Assembly (NCBI GenBank): GCA_049965775.1
Contig: JBMFVX010000027.1
Location: 1 to 27,880 of the forward strand
Length of the DNA: 27,880 nucleotides
Direction of reading: 5' to 3'
DNA from: JABEVB01 sp049965775
Lineage (GTDB): Bacteria > Planctomycetota > Phycisphaerae > WQYP01
How positions within the stretch are numbered: position 1 is the first letter of the stretch; each line of letters begins with the position of its first letter. The notes below the pieces were generated by a model, which saw only the letters and a list, made by a program, of their open reading frames with translations, did not search any database and had not been told where the DNA came from. The position numbers were made by a program, and so were the translations under genes. Below are positions 1-7,870 of this stretch, piece by piece.

Positions 1-32
1 TCGTCACCGCTACTTGAGGAGTGCCAAAAATT

Positions 33-48
33 CCCGGCGCGCGCCGGG
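33..48. repeat. GC-only 16-bp perfect palindrome
   Basis: CCCGGCGCGCGCCGGG equals its own reverse complement. It could be the stem of a terminator for a gene outside the window, but no T-run follows it, so its function is open. Confidence 0.35.
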
Positions 49-109
49 ATCGCAACCCGGCGATTACTTGGACAGGCCCCAAGAGCTTGTTTAGCCGCCC
101 ACTTTTGCC

Positions 110-137
110 TTGCATAAGGCCCGCTAAAGCGTACACT
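110..137 (+). promoter_or_regulatory. Candidate sigma70-type promoter for dxs
   Basis: TTGCAT (110-115) and TACACT (132-137) are separated by 16 bp and lie about 110 nt before the dxs start codon. Spacing and hexamers fit a sigma70-type promoter, but the call rests on pattern only. Confidence 0.3.
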
Positions 138-247
138 AATGGTGCGGGACTATATTGGCAGGGCCGTCGGCCCGGGAGGCGCTCGACAATACATTACGCC
201 ATCCAATATCATCGGCAGCGATATTTAGGTTTTTTGAGAACGGATTC

Positions 248-2194
248 ATGACCAAATTACTCGAAACGATTCAATCACCAGCCGACGTTAAACGTCTTTC
301 GCTCGAACAACTTCATGTGCTCGCTCAAGAAATCCGCGAAACCATTATGACCACCGTTGGCTCCAATGGCGGCCACCTGGCGCCCAACCTGGGTACCGTT
401 GAGATAATTTTGGCCCTGCATTATGTTTTTGACCTGCCCAAAGACCGTCTCCTGTGGGATGTCGGCCACCAGTGTTACCCGCATAAACTTGTTACCGGAC
501 GCTACAAAAACTTTGCCTCACTGCGTAAAGCCGGTGGCGTTTGCGGCTTTCCTGACCCATCCGAAGGCCCTTACGACCTGTTTGCCGTAGGACATGCCGG
601 CACCGCCATCAGCACCGCCGTCGGTATGGCGCGGGCGGATAGCCTCCTTAACCGCGATACGCGAATTGTCGCCCTCATCGGGGACGCGTCTATTGTCAAC
701 GGGCTGGCCTTTGAAGGCCTTAACAACGCCGGCACGCTTAAGCGGCAAATGCTGGTGATTCTCAACGATAACTCCATGAGCATCAGCGAGCCGCAGGGCG
801 CTTTTGCCGGCTATCTCGAACATTTACGCGTAACGCACACCTACGATGAAGTTAAAAAGCGCGTGCAGGAACTGCTCGATCATATTCCCTACGGCCAGCG
901 AATTTCGGATGTGGGTTCTCACATCAAACAGGGCATTAAAAATACCATTGCCCCCGGCCATATTTTTGAAGACCTCGGCCTTAAGTACTTCGGCCCTGCC
1001 GACGGCCACGACCTGCCCCACCTTATCGAAAAACTTAACGAGCTTAAGCACCTCAATGCCCCGGCGGTGCTGCACATTAAAACCATCAAGGGCAAAGGTT
1101 ATGAATGGGCCTGCGAAGACCCCACCACCTTCCACAGCCCGAAGCCCTTCAGGGTTGAAGGCTGCCGCGTGGTTATTAACCAGGGCAGCGGCCGCTCGTG
1201 GACCAGCGCCTTTGCCGACGCCATGGTCAATCTCGCAAAATCCAACGATAAAGTTGTTGGCATCACCGCCGCCATGCCCGACGGCACGGGCATGATCAAG
1301 TTGAAGCCGGCGTTTCCAACGCGCTACTTCGACACGGGCATCTGCGAAAGTCACGCCACGGCAATGGCCGCCGGCATGACCAAAGCCGGCCTCCGCCCGG
1401 TGGTGGCTGTTTACAGCACCTTTTTGCAGCGGGCCTTTGACCAGATATTTCAGGAAGTGTGCCTGCAGGGCCTGCCGGTGACGTTTTGCGTTGACCGCGC
1501 CGGCCTGGTAGGTGACGACGGCGCGGTGCATCATGGCTTCTGCGATCTGGCATTTCTTAAGAGCCAGCCCGGCATGGTGCTGATGGCGCCATCCGATGAA
1601 CGCGACCTTGTGGCAAGCCTCAACTTTGCCACCACGCTCGATCATCCCAACGAAATTCGCTACCCGCGCGATAACTGCCCGCCGCAACCGCTAGGGCCGG
1701 ATGTTCCGTGGGTTATTACCCGCGAGGGGGGCAAATCGCGTACGCTCAAGGGCGGCGATGATGCTACCATCATTGCGTATGGCTCCGTGGCGTGGCAGGC
1801 CATGCAGGCCGCCCAACTGCTCGAAAATGAGGGCCTTAGCGTGGGTGTCGTTGATGCCCGCTTCTGCAAACCGCTTGACAGCGAAATGCTGGAAGCCGTC
1901 TTTGCGACCGGGAAGCCGATTATTACCGTCGAAGACCATTCCATTATCAATGGTTTTGGAACGGCCGTTATTGAGTTTGCCCAGCAGCGGCGACTCGATG
2001 CGCGTTTGGTAACCCGCCTGGGCATACCCGACCGCTTTATTCGACATTCCAACCGCAGCGAGCAGCTTAAAGAAATCGGCATAGACCCCACCGGCATAGC
2101 CGCCAGCGTACGCGCCGCCATCGCCGAGCAGACCATACCCCACGAACCGGCCCCGGCAACCCAAGCCGGCCGGGTATCGGTAAGACTGCGGTAA
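248..2194 (+). CDS. dxs: 1-deoxy-D-xylulose-5-phosphate synthase
   Basis: Thiamine-diphosphate enzyme that condenses pyruvate and glyceraldehyde 3-phosphate to DXP, the first step of the MEP isoprenoid pathway, in the cytoplasm. At 648 aa the length is normal for DXS. The N-terminal half holds GHLAPNLGTVE (about 42-52), GHQCYPHKLVTGR (73-85), the cofactor loop GDAS (145-148) with NDNSMSIS (173-180), and KTIKGKGY. The pyrimidine-binding half holds DTGICESH, with E367 at the catalytic-glutamate position, and DRAGLVGDDGAVHHG. The usual GDG is GDA here and the usual AEQH is CESH; the catalytic residues are kept, so this looks like a divergent but functional enzyme. The reading frame is open upstream to 155, but ATG 248 puts the N-terminus where the family begins. 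No strong Shine-Dalgarno sequence is visible. The gene stands alone. Confidence 0.95.
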   Translation: MTKLLETIQSPADVKRLSLEQLHVLAQEIRETIMTTVGSNGGHLAPNLGTVEIILALHYVFDLPKDRLLWDVGHQCYPHKLVTGRYKNFASLRKAGGVCGFPDPSEGPYDLFAVGHAGTAISTAVGMARADSLLNRDTRIVALIGDASIVNGLAFEGLNNAGTLKRQMLVILNDNSMSISEPQGAFAGYLEHLRVTHTYDEVKKRVQELLDHIPYGQRISDVGSHIKQGIKNTIAPGHIFEDLGLKYFGPADGHDLPHLIEKLNELKHLNAPAVLHIKTIKGKGYEWACEDPTTFHSPKPFRVEGCRVVINQGSGRSWTSAFADAMVNLAKSNDKVVGITAAMPDGTGMIKLKPAFPTRYFDTGICESHATAMAAGMTKAGLRPVVAVYSTFLQRAFDQIFQEVCLQGLPVTFCVDRAGLVGDDGAVHHGFCDLAFLKSQPGMVLMAPSDERDLVASLNFATTLDHPNEIRYPRDNCPPQPLGPDVPWVITREGGKSRTLKGGDDATIIAYGSVAWQAMQAAQLLENEGLSVGVVDARFCKPLDSEMLEAVFATGKPIITVEDHSIINGFGTAVIEFAQQRRLDARLVTRLGIPDRFIRHSNRSEQLKEIGIDPTGIAASVRAAIAEQTIPHEPAPATQAGRVSVRLR

Positions 2195-2210
2195 AAGGCC
2201 ACAATAAGCC

Positions 2211-2226
2211 GGCCACCTTGGTGGCC
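2211..2226. repeat. REP-like palindrome a
   Basis: GGCCACC-TT-GGTGGCC is a perfect 7-bp inverted repeat 16 nt after the dxs stop. It is nearly the same as the palindrome at 2282-2297, differing only in the centre. No T-run follows, so it is not a standard terminator. The nearby HUH transposase makes a REP element the likeliest reading. Confidence 0.55.
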
Positions 2227-2281
2227 GCTTTCTCCCACGGTCCCGCGGCAGGGACTCGCAGGCGCAACCGCCGAAATTCGC

Positions 2282-2297
2282 GGCCACCAGGGTGGCC
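2282..2297. repeat. REP-like palindrome b
   Basis: GGCCACC-AG-GGTGGCC, extended one pair by C2281/G2298, is the second copy of the 2211-2226 palindrome. It sits 52 bp before the 3' end of the transposase gene. Confidence 0.55.
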
Positions 2298-2349
2298 GGC
2301 GTAATATTTGTAGATGTATTTGCTACAACCGCCAAGGATAAACAAACGG

Positions 2350-2913
2350 CTATTCCTGGGCTGGAAGCCCGGCCTTAATCGGATTATTACGCACATACTC
2401 AATGCAGCGAGGCATATCCTCCGCCGTCAAAAAGACATGCCGAAAGCGGTCTGCCCATACGCGCTGTCCGTCCCGACCGGGCAGTGCTGCGTATGGGTTG
2501 AGCTGTAGTCGGTTGAGTTCCTTGATCGCAAAGCTTTTAAGATGGGCTACGACTTTAGAACATGAGTCTGGATCATGGCCAAGAATGACATGCACATGGT
2601 CGGGCATCAGCGCACAGGCATGCAACCGGTATTTGCCGATGGCAACCGCGGCCACAAACCCGTCGGCGATCGCTGTAATCTGGGTCGCGTTAAAACGCAT
2701 CGGCGGCTTTTGCAATGCCACCATTCTCGCGAGGCGCAAACTTCGGTCATGCGGCCTGCCCGCCAGTGACCGGCTGGTTGCAACGAAGGTCGCGTCGCCG
2801 CCGGCCTACCAAATGGCTTTCGAGCCAACATAACTCGAACCGCTGCCACGCGGACCGTTTGGCAGCCAAAACCCATAAGCACCCCAGATGCAGTGCGTAG
2901 CAACGATACCCAT
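2350..2913 (-). pseudogene. REP-associated-type tyrosine transposase (Y1/HUH), interrupted by an in-frame TAG
   Basis: Single-strand DNA transposase of the IS200/RAYT-like Y1 superfamily. Read from ATG 2913 the frame gives MGIVATHCIWGAYGFWLPNG and then PRGSGSSYVGSKAIW, followed by TAG at 2806-2808 (codon 36). The same frame then runs on to 2350 with the catalytic core intact: HUH motif MPDHVHVI (H106, H108 counting through the stop), IVAHLK-like VVAHLKSF, and CIEYVRNNP with the candidate nucleophile Y173. GFWLPNxPRGS followed by a PHDR...KYPP-like region is a pattern I recall from planctomycete transposases, so both halves belong to one gene of 187 codons. An internal TTG at 2739 could start a shortened protein holding the HUH core. 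The 3' end overlaps a REP-like palindrome (2358-2370). Probably a recent nonsense mutation; suppression or a sequence error is possible. Confidence 0.8.
2358..2370. repeat. REP-like palindrome c inside the transposase 3' end
   Basis: GGGCT-GGA-AGCCC is a perfect 5-bp inverted repeat with a GGA triloop. It encodes part of the last residues (AGLPAQ) of the transposase frame, so transposase end and palindrome overlap. Confidence 0.45.
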
Positions 2914-3031
2914 ATACAATCCAAAAATGCAGCCATCGGAAACGCTCGCACGCCCGTTGGCCAATTTACGTCCAGGCTCCTACACCCGCAACCCTCATAG
3001 GCCGGCCGGCCCGGCGGATGAAGATATTTCT

Positions 3032-3059
3032 GTTAACCCAACGCTAACAGGAATTTAGC
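3032..3059 (+). promoter_or_regulatory. PHO-box-like triple direct repeat (11-bp period) upstream of the phosphate permease
   Basis: GTTAAC (3032), GCTAAC (3043) and TTTAGC (3054) begin exactly 11 bp apart and end 108 nt before the preferred start of the transporter. The 11-bp direct-repeat geometry is that of PhoB-family binding sites. The matching array before the porin gene (10490-10517) strengthens the reading. No good -10 box follows at the expected distance here; TATGGT at 3081-3086 is the nearest weak candidate. CTGTTA 3030-3035 and TAACAG 3045-3050 also form an inverted repeat. Confidence 0.5.
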
Positions 3060-3108
3060 TGAATCCAAACCTGTGTTCCATATGGTATTGAGCAGCTTCG
3101 CTGGCGGG

Positions 3109-3138
3109 GCGCATCGTTCTATCGACAGAACAATGCGC
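3109..3138 (+). promoter_or_regulatory. Leader hairpin before the phosphate permease
   Basis: A 12-nt left arm (3109-3120) and a 12-nt right arm (3127-3138) pair with one mismatch around a 6-nt loop. A T-run (3148-3153) follows after 9 nt, directly before the AAGGAG ribosome-binding site. It could be an attenuator-like terminator, an mRNA-stabilising stem or a protein-binding site; the gap before the T-run makes plain termination less certain. Confidence 0.45.
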
Positions 3139-3167
3139 AGCACAGCATTTTTTAAGGAGTAATGTTC

Positions 3168-4631
3168 ATGGCGGCAGTTAACAACCAACTTCATGCCCAA
3201 GAGGTTTCGGAGGCGCTTAATGAAGTTAAGTTCAGCGGCTTTCATCTCCGGGCAATCATTACCGCTGGGATGGGGTTTTTTACCTCGGCCTTTGATCTGA
3301 CCGTTATCGGCACGGCCCTCGCGCTGGCCGGCCCGGAATGGATGAAAGGCTTCATGGCCGACGGCGGCACCAAAGCCGGCTTTGCGTGGACCATGGGCTT
3401 GGTAGGATCGGTTTCGCTTGCCGCAACGTTTGTGGGCGCCATCGCCTTCGGAACCATTGCCGACAAAATCGGGCGGAAGAGTGTTTACGGCATCGAGGCA
3501 ATTCTCATGACAATCGGAGCCATTGGCAGCGCATTCGCAGGCGGGCCTCTCGCGATGATTGTTTGGCGCACCATCATGGGTTTTGGCATTGGGGGCGACT
3601 ACCCGCTTTCGGCTGTACTCATGAGCGAATATGCCAACCGCGAGTCGCGCGGCAAAATGGTGGGCATGGTGTTTTCATGCCAGGCGCTTGGCTTTCTGGC
3701 CGGACCGATTGTTATTTTAACCATGCTGGCCGCCGGGGTAAGCCACGATCTTACCTGGCGTATAGCCCTCGGGTTGGGGGCGCTGCCCGCAATGGGCGTG
3801 ATTCTGCTGCGTCGCACCATGCCGGAATCACCACGGTGGCAGGCGCGGGCCATGGGGCGCAGCGCCGAAGCTGCTCAGTCGCTGGCAACCTACAGCGACG
3901 GGACCGCGCAGGCCGGCACCGAGCGAGCCACAGGCGTGGTGCGAGAGCCGCTGACAAAGTATGCTCTGACCATTCTGGGCACCGCCGGCTGCTGGTTTGT
4001 GTTTGACTATGCCTACTACGGCAACACCATCGGCATGCCAACCATCATCAACTCAGTGGCACCTCACGCCAGCCTCATCACGTCCGTGGCATGGAATGTG
4101 CTGATCTTCGGAATCTTTGCTGTGCCGGGCTATGTGCTGGCTTTTATGCTCAGCGATAAACTGGGGCGCAAAACCATACAAATGGCAGGCTTCGCACTCA
4201 TGGGCCTTATGTTTTTGGTGCTGGGTCTTGTACCAGCGCTTTCGCAGAACGCGGCGGCATTTATCACTATTTTTGGCCTGAGTTATTTCTTCGCGGAGTT
4301 TGGCCCCAACGTCACAACCTTTGTGCTTGCGGCCGAACTTTACCCCGTAAATCTGCGGACCACCGGCCACGGAATTTCGGCCGGCGTCGCCAAAATCGGC
4401 GCGTTTTTGGGCGTACTTTTCCTCAACGGCATCCTGGCCAAGATGGGTTTTGGCGGCGGCATGCTGCTCTCGGCGGGTATGTCTGTGGTGGGGCTGGTGC
4501 TTACCGCAGTTTGCATTAAAGAACCCGCAGGTAAGTCGCTGGAGGAAGCCGGCCGGGAGTCAGGCTGGACCCCCAACATTGAGCCAAGCTCGCGTGAACG
4601 CTTGCCAGTGCCAGCCGGCGCATCGGCTTGA
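3168..4631 (+). CDS. MFS transporter, PHS-type phosphate/H+ symporter-like
   Basis: Twelve-helix inner-membrane carrier of the major facilitator superfamily, most like the phosphate:H+ symporter family (Pho84-like), which would import inorganic phosphate with protons. What is visible: MFS motif A GTIADKIGRKS (about 95-105), GIGGDYPLSAV with D144, SEYANRESRG after helix 4, a second motif-A-like DKLGRKTIQM between helices 8 and 9, and EFGPNVTTF (N381) followed by AELYPVNLRTTGHG. GGDYPLS and FGPNxTTF are typical of that family. The length is 487 aa. ATG 3168 is chosen over ATG 3162 because AAGGAG (3154-3159) lies 8 nt from 3168 but only 2 nt from 3162. The gene is monocistronic, with a triple-repeat box, a leader hairpin and a terminator. 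The substrate is inferred; another organic or inorganic anion remains possible. Confidence 0.8.
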   Translation: MAAVNNQLHAQEVSEALNEVKFSGFHLRAIITAGMGFFTSAFDLTVIGTALALAGPEWMKGFMADGGTKAGFAWTMGLVGSVSLAATFVGAIAFGTIADKIGRKSVYGIEAILMTIGAIGSAFAGGPLAMIVWRTIMGFGIGGDYPLSAVLMSEYANRESRGKMVGMVFSCQALGFLAGPIVILTMLAAGVSHDLTWRIALGLGALPAMGVILLRRTMPESPRWQARAMGRSAEAAQSLATYSDGTAQAGTERATGVVREPLTKYALTILGTAGCWFVFDYAYYGNTIGMPTIINSVAPHASLITSVAWNVLIFGIFAVPGYVLAFMLSDKLGRKTIQMAGFALMGLMFLVLGLVPALSQNAAAFITIFGLSYFFAEFGPNVTTFVLAAELYPVNLRTTGHGISAGVAKIGAFLGVLFLNGILAKMGFGGGMLLSAGMSVVGLVLTAVCIKEPAGKSLEEAGRESGWTPNIEPSSRERLPVPAGASA

Positions 4632-4720
4632 TTCACATGGCGTGGTAGGCAGTGCGTCGCCCAGCATTGCCGGTTCGGCGGGGCAAACGCCGAGACTGTC
4701 GCACGCAGAGAGGGCCTTAT

Positions 4721-4763
4721 CCAAGGCATGATGTTCCCGCCCATCATGCCTTGGTTTAATTTT
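4721..4763 (+). terminator. Rho-independent terminator of the MFS gene
   Basis: A perfect 13-bp stem (4721-4733 with 4742-4754), an 8-nt loop, then TTTAATTTT. It lies 90 nt after the transporter stop and is oriented for plus-strand transcription. Confidence 0.8.
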
Positions 4764-4819
4764 GCAGGATCGACAAGCGGTGCCGACTGCCTTTACGCGG
4801 TTCGGCATCCAAACCGAGT

Positions 4820-5074
4820 TTAGCGCCGCACAGCCTGCGAATCTTTTACCGGCGGCACAGGGTCCAGCCCGCCCGGATGAAACGGGTGGCAGCGGCAGAT
4901 GCGCTTAATCGTAAGCCATGAGCCATGTACCGGCCCGTGCTTTGCAATGGCTTCAAGACCATAGTTGCTGCATGTGGGGTAATAGCGGCAGTGCCGCCCC
5001 AGCAAACCTGAAAGCGTGTATTGATACACCCGAATACCCCCCAGAAGCAGTCGCGTAAATGCTCGACGAAACAT
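4820..5074 (-). CDS. yidD: Membrane protein insertion efficiency factor YidD
   Basis: Small (84 aa) amphipathic inner-membrane-associated protein that assists YidC-dependent insertion of membrane proteins. It shows the family core: RVYQYTLSGLLGRHCRYYPTC, then SNYGLEAIAKHGPVHGSWLT, then CRCHPFHPGGLDPVPP, including the conserved cysteines. ATG 5074 is chosen because GGAG lies 8 nt upstream and the protein then begins MFRRAFTRLLLGG like its homologues; the frame is open further upstream to 5155. It lies 237 nt downstream of rnpA on the same strand, its usual partner. No yidC follows; the next gene downstream is the convergent MFS gene. Confidence 0.93.
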   Translation of the reverse strand: MFRRAFTRLLLGGIRVYQYTLSGLLGRHCRYYPTCSNYGLEAIAKHGPVHGSWLTIKRICRCHPFHPGGLDPVPPVKDSQAVRR

Positions 5075-5190
5075 AGCTGACTCCAACATATAAAACGCGG
5101 GCCAATCACCGATGGCGACCCCACACGTTCGTCGCAGGCAAAATACCCCGCCCAAGAATTACGTAAGCCTTCACGCAGGGCGGCGACTGG

Positions 5191-5207
5191 GCAGGCAAGA
5201 TGCCTGC
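5191..5207. repeat. REP-like palindrome d between rnpA and yidD
   Basis: GCAGGCA-AGA-TGCCTGC has perfect 7-bp arms and an AGA triloop. Its exact reverse complement is at 26562-26578, about 21 kb away, so it is a dispersed repeat. Confidence 0.6.
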
Positions 5208-5311
5208 GTTACAGGAGTGAGCCTGCTGTGGGCTGCGCCGGGACGGTCGCAACTGCCATAAGCAGCGCAAGTCTGGGCGATCACCGCGGTACCGCCCGCA
5301 TGGCCCGCCCG

Positions 5312-5650
5312 CTACCGCAACAGCGACTGCAGCCGCTGATAATACTCCTGCACAGTTAAGCATTTGTGCGGCCGCACCACCAGCAGCACATCCCAGCCCG
5401 GCGGCCATTCCTGCTGCCAAAGCCGGTACGCCTCGCGTATTCTCCGACGAATGGCATTGCGTTTAACCGCATTGCCGCTCTTTTTACCGATGGAAATGGC
5501 CAATCGCATCGAGCCGGCGTCGTCGCGCCGCACCGCACAGGCCATCAGCGGGTGATGTGTGCGGCGACGTCCCTTTTTGAATATGCCATCCACCCGCGGA
5601 CCGCCCGGCAAACGCAAGCTGCGCGTCAGCCTTAGCCGCGGACAACCCAC
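5312..5650 (-). CDS. rnpA: Ribonuclease P protein component
   Basis: Protein subunit of RNase P, which binds the catalytic RNA and precursor tRNA for 5' maturation. The family signature is clear: RLTRSLRLPGGPRVDGIFKKG at the N-terminus, then RLAISIGKKSGN, AVKRNAIRRRIREAYRL (about 61-77), and a beta-strand DVLLVVRP near the C-terminus. With GTG 5650 as start the protein is 112 aa, the usual size. The frame stays open for about 160 more codons upstream, but that part overlaps the divergent lipoprotein gene and does not resemble RnpA. The GTG has no strong ribosome-binding site, so the start is tentative. The rpmH gene usually found just upstream is absent; the neighbour is a divergent transporter operon. 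Confidence 0.9.
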   Translation of the reverse strand: MGCPRLRLTRSLRLPGGPRVDGIFKKGRRRTHHPLMACAVRRDDAGSMRLAISIGKKSGNAVKRNAIRRRIREAYRLWQQEWPPGWDVLLVVRPHKCLTVQEYYQRLQSLLR

Positions 5651-5795
5651 CCTGGCCGAACGGGCTGGTGATGGGGTTTCAGGATGGTGCGGTTGGCTTT
5701 CCACGTCGTAAAACCTTTCTGTACTGCGCCAAAAACCGCCAGAACGTTCTACCGCAGGTTTGAGATTTACTGCCGTCAACCGTAGCATTCTGGCC

Positions 5796-6830
5796 ATGCG
5801 CATTGTACCGCAACATGCCCGGTCGCCTGCAGCCCCAACGTCGCTGCGTTCCACCTGCCTGCCCCCCAGGCCGGCCCAACCGCGCCGGGCGTTGCTGCGG
5901 GCTGTCATGGTACTTGCCTTTGGGGCATTGCTGCTTATCCCGCTTGCAGGCTGCCGACGCAGCGGCAAATCACAGGCGTCTCGTGCGCCGGCGGCCACGG
6001 CGGATCGGGATCTCGCCGGGCAATCGCCCGCGGCGCCGCGCATCGTATGCACCGTGCCGGCGGTCACGCAGATACTGCTGCAAATTGGAGCCGCTAACGA
6101 CCTTAAAGGCGTATCCACCTTTGACGCGCCGCTTTTACCCAAGTCGCTCCAGCACCTGCCGGTGATTGGCGACTACGAACATATAGATTATGAAACGCTC
6201 ACCGCGCTTAAACCCACGGTCATCATCATTCAAATGGCCCCATTGCGCGTGCCGCCGGCGCTAAGCAGCTTTGCTGCGGCCCATCATGCGCAACTGCTCA
6301 ACGTATCGCTTTCATCTCTTGCGGATATCGCCCGCGAGAGTCGCTTGCTTGGCCGCATAACCGGCCGGCAAACCCAGGCCGCCGCCGCCATTGCCCGCAT
6401 GCAGCGGCAACTCTCGCAGCTTTCCGCACAGCGGCCAGCCAAATCGCTGCGCGTGGTTTATCTCATCAGCCGCGAGCCTATGCTGGCCGTCGGCGCACAT
6501 AACTTTCAAGATCAGCTCATACGCGCCGCGGGCGGAATTAACATCGGTGCCAGGCTCGGCAGCGGCTATCCAACTCTTAATCGCGAAACCCTGGTGCAGC
6601 TAAAACCGCAGGTGCTGGTTATTGACGCCCCCGGCTCGCTCGCCAGCCAGGGGGCAGGCGACCCACGACTTGCAAGCTTTTTTTCGCTTCCCATACCCGC
6701 GGCCAAAACTGGCCGTATTTATCTCCTTACCAACATGAAATATGATCTTCCCACCTTGGCCGTAGGCTCTACTGCACGGTGCCTGCATAAGTTGTTTTAC
6801 CCGTCGCCGACGGCTGGAGGCGCACCATGA
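5796..6830 (+). CDS. Periplasmic substrate-binding lipoprotein of a BtuF/FecB-type ABC importer
   Basis: Captures a corrinoid, haem or iron-siderophore-like ligand in the periplasm for the permease encoded next. An arginine-containing segment PRRALLR, a hydrophobic stretch and the lipobox PLAGC indicate a lipoprotein. The mature part has the cluster A-2 fold signature: RIVCTVPAVTQILLQIGA, then VIGDYEHIDYETLTALKPTVII, a central helix LLGRITGRQTQAAAAI, and LVQLKPQVLVID near the end, as in BtuF. ATG 5796 gives a positive N-region; ATG 5907 would leave a signal peptide with no positive charge, so 5796 is preferred without a clear ribosome-binding site. The stop overlaps the permease start (ATGA), showing translational coupling. 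Ligand unknown: no cobalamin riboswitch or TonB receptor is visible nearby. Confidence 0.85.
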   Translation: MRIVPQHARSPAAPTSLRSTCLPPRPAQPRRALLRAVMVLAFGALLLIPLAGCRRSGKSQASRAPAATADRDLAGQSPAAPRIVCTVPAVTQILLQIGAANDLKGVSTFDAPLLPKSLQHLPVIGDYEHIDYETLTALKPTVIIIQMAPLRVPPALSSFAAAHHAQLLNVSLSSLADIARESRLLGRITGRQTQAAAAIARMQRQLSQLSAQRPAKSLRVVYLISREPMLAVGAHNFQDQLIRAAGGINIGARLGSGYPTLNRETLVQLKPQVLVIDAPGSLASQGAGDPRLASFFSLPIPAAKTGRIYLLTNMKYDLPTLAVGSTARCLHKLFYPSPTAGGAP

Positions 6831-7867
6831 GTTCTCATCCTGCGGTTACCAAAGGCCGCCTTGCCGCTTACGGTGTCGGCGGCAGCGCCATTGTATTGCT
6901 GGTGCTGCTGCTGTGCATTTGCCTTGGCCCCGGCAAGCCGGGCACGCGCGAGATTGCCTTTGGCCCGGCAAGCCACGCCATTATGACACTGCGGCTGACG
7001 CGCGTAGGCGCGGCGGCCATCGCCGGCGCCGCACTAGCCGCCGCAGGCGTGCTGCTGCAGGGCTTGCTTAAAAATCCGCTCGCCGACCCCTACATTCTGG
7101 GCCTCGCCAGCGGTGCTGCCGTCGGCGTCATGGGCTGGATTGTCCTGACCGAGCAAGTTGCCGGTATGGCCGCATTAACGCCCTGGCTTCTGGCGATTTC
7201 AACCTACGGCACAAGCCTGCCGGCGCTCACCGGCGCACTGGCGGCCTGCGGTATCGTCTATTTTTTAGCCCGCCGGGCCGGGGCACTCGACCCGCTTACG
7301 CTGCTGCTCGGCGGCGTCGTAATCAGCACCATGGGTGGTGCGGCCATTATGCTGCTTAACAATCTCGTCCCTTACGGCGCACGTGCGGATATCGTCAGCT
7401 ACCTGTTTGGCTACATCAGCGAAGGCACGCCGGCCGTTTCCATTTATATTGCCCTGGCGGTTACGCTTGCGGCATGGTGCATGGCCCTGGCCACTGCGGG
7501 CGCACTTAACGTTGCGAGTCTGTCAGATACTGAAGCCCACAGCCTGGGTCTGCGGCTTAACCGCATGAGAACCCTGTGGTTTATCGCCGCGAGCCTGTTG
7601 ACGGCCGCCGCCATCGCCATCGCCGGCCCCATTGGCTTTGTCGGCCTTATTTGCCCGCACATCTGCAGGTCGCTCTTCGGCCCCGACCATCGGCAACTGC
7701 TGGTTACCAGCCCGCTCGCAGGGGCGACTTTCCTTATGCTCGCCGATACGCTGGTGCGATGTACCGGCGGGTGGTTTAACGGCCAACTTCCCGTGGGTGT
7801 GGTAACAGCTCTTTGCGGCGGGCCATTCTTCCTATACCTGCTCTCGCGTCGGCCAAGTTGGGAATAG
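6827..7867 (+). CDS. FecCD/BtuC-type ABC importer permease
   Basis: Inner-membrane channel subunit (346 aa, about ten helices) that would form a homodimer with the ATPase encoded next. Family marks: RLTRVGAAAIAGAALAAAG followed by VLLQGLLKNPLADPYILG, the classic FecCD loop after helix 2; a central TLLLGGVVIST; and GPIGFVGLICPHICRSLFG, with the coupling-helix region near the C-terminus, then the HRQLL segment. TGGAGG (6815-6820) lies 6 nt before the ATG, which overlaps the preceding stop codon. One permease gene only, as in btuC systems. Confidence 0.92.
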   Translation: MSSHPAVTKGRLAAYGVGGSAIVLLVLLLCICLGPGKPGTREIAFGPASHAIMTLRLTRVGAAAIAGAALAAAGVLLQGLLKNPLADPYILGLASGAAVGVMGWIVLTEQVAGMAALTPWLLAISTYGTSLPALTGALAACGIVYFLARRAGALDPLTLLLGGVVISTMGGAAIMLLNNLVPYGARADIVSYLFGYISEGTPAVSIYIALAVTLAAWCMALATAGALNVASLSDTEAHSLGLRLNRMRTLWFIAASLLTAAAIAIAGPIGFVGLICPHICRSLFGPDHRQLLVTSPLAGATFLMLADTLVRCTGGWFNGQLPVGVVTALCGGPFFLYLLSRRPSWE

Positions 7868-7870
7868 CGC

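Noticed and set aside
824..1687. 287-codon minus-strand frame opposite dxs
   Set aside because: Lies wholly within dxs, whose motifs are certain; no domain in the antisense product.
2211..2226. Palindrome after dxs as a terminator
   Set aside because: No T-run follows on either strand, and a near copy lies 71 bp downstream, so a repeat element fits better.
5651..5795. Cobalamin riboswitch before the BtuF-like gene
   Set aside because: The gap to rnpA is about 145 nt, too short for the usual element, and I see no B12-box-like core; the ligand stays unassigned.
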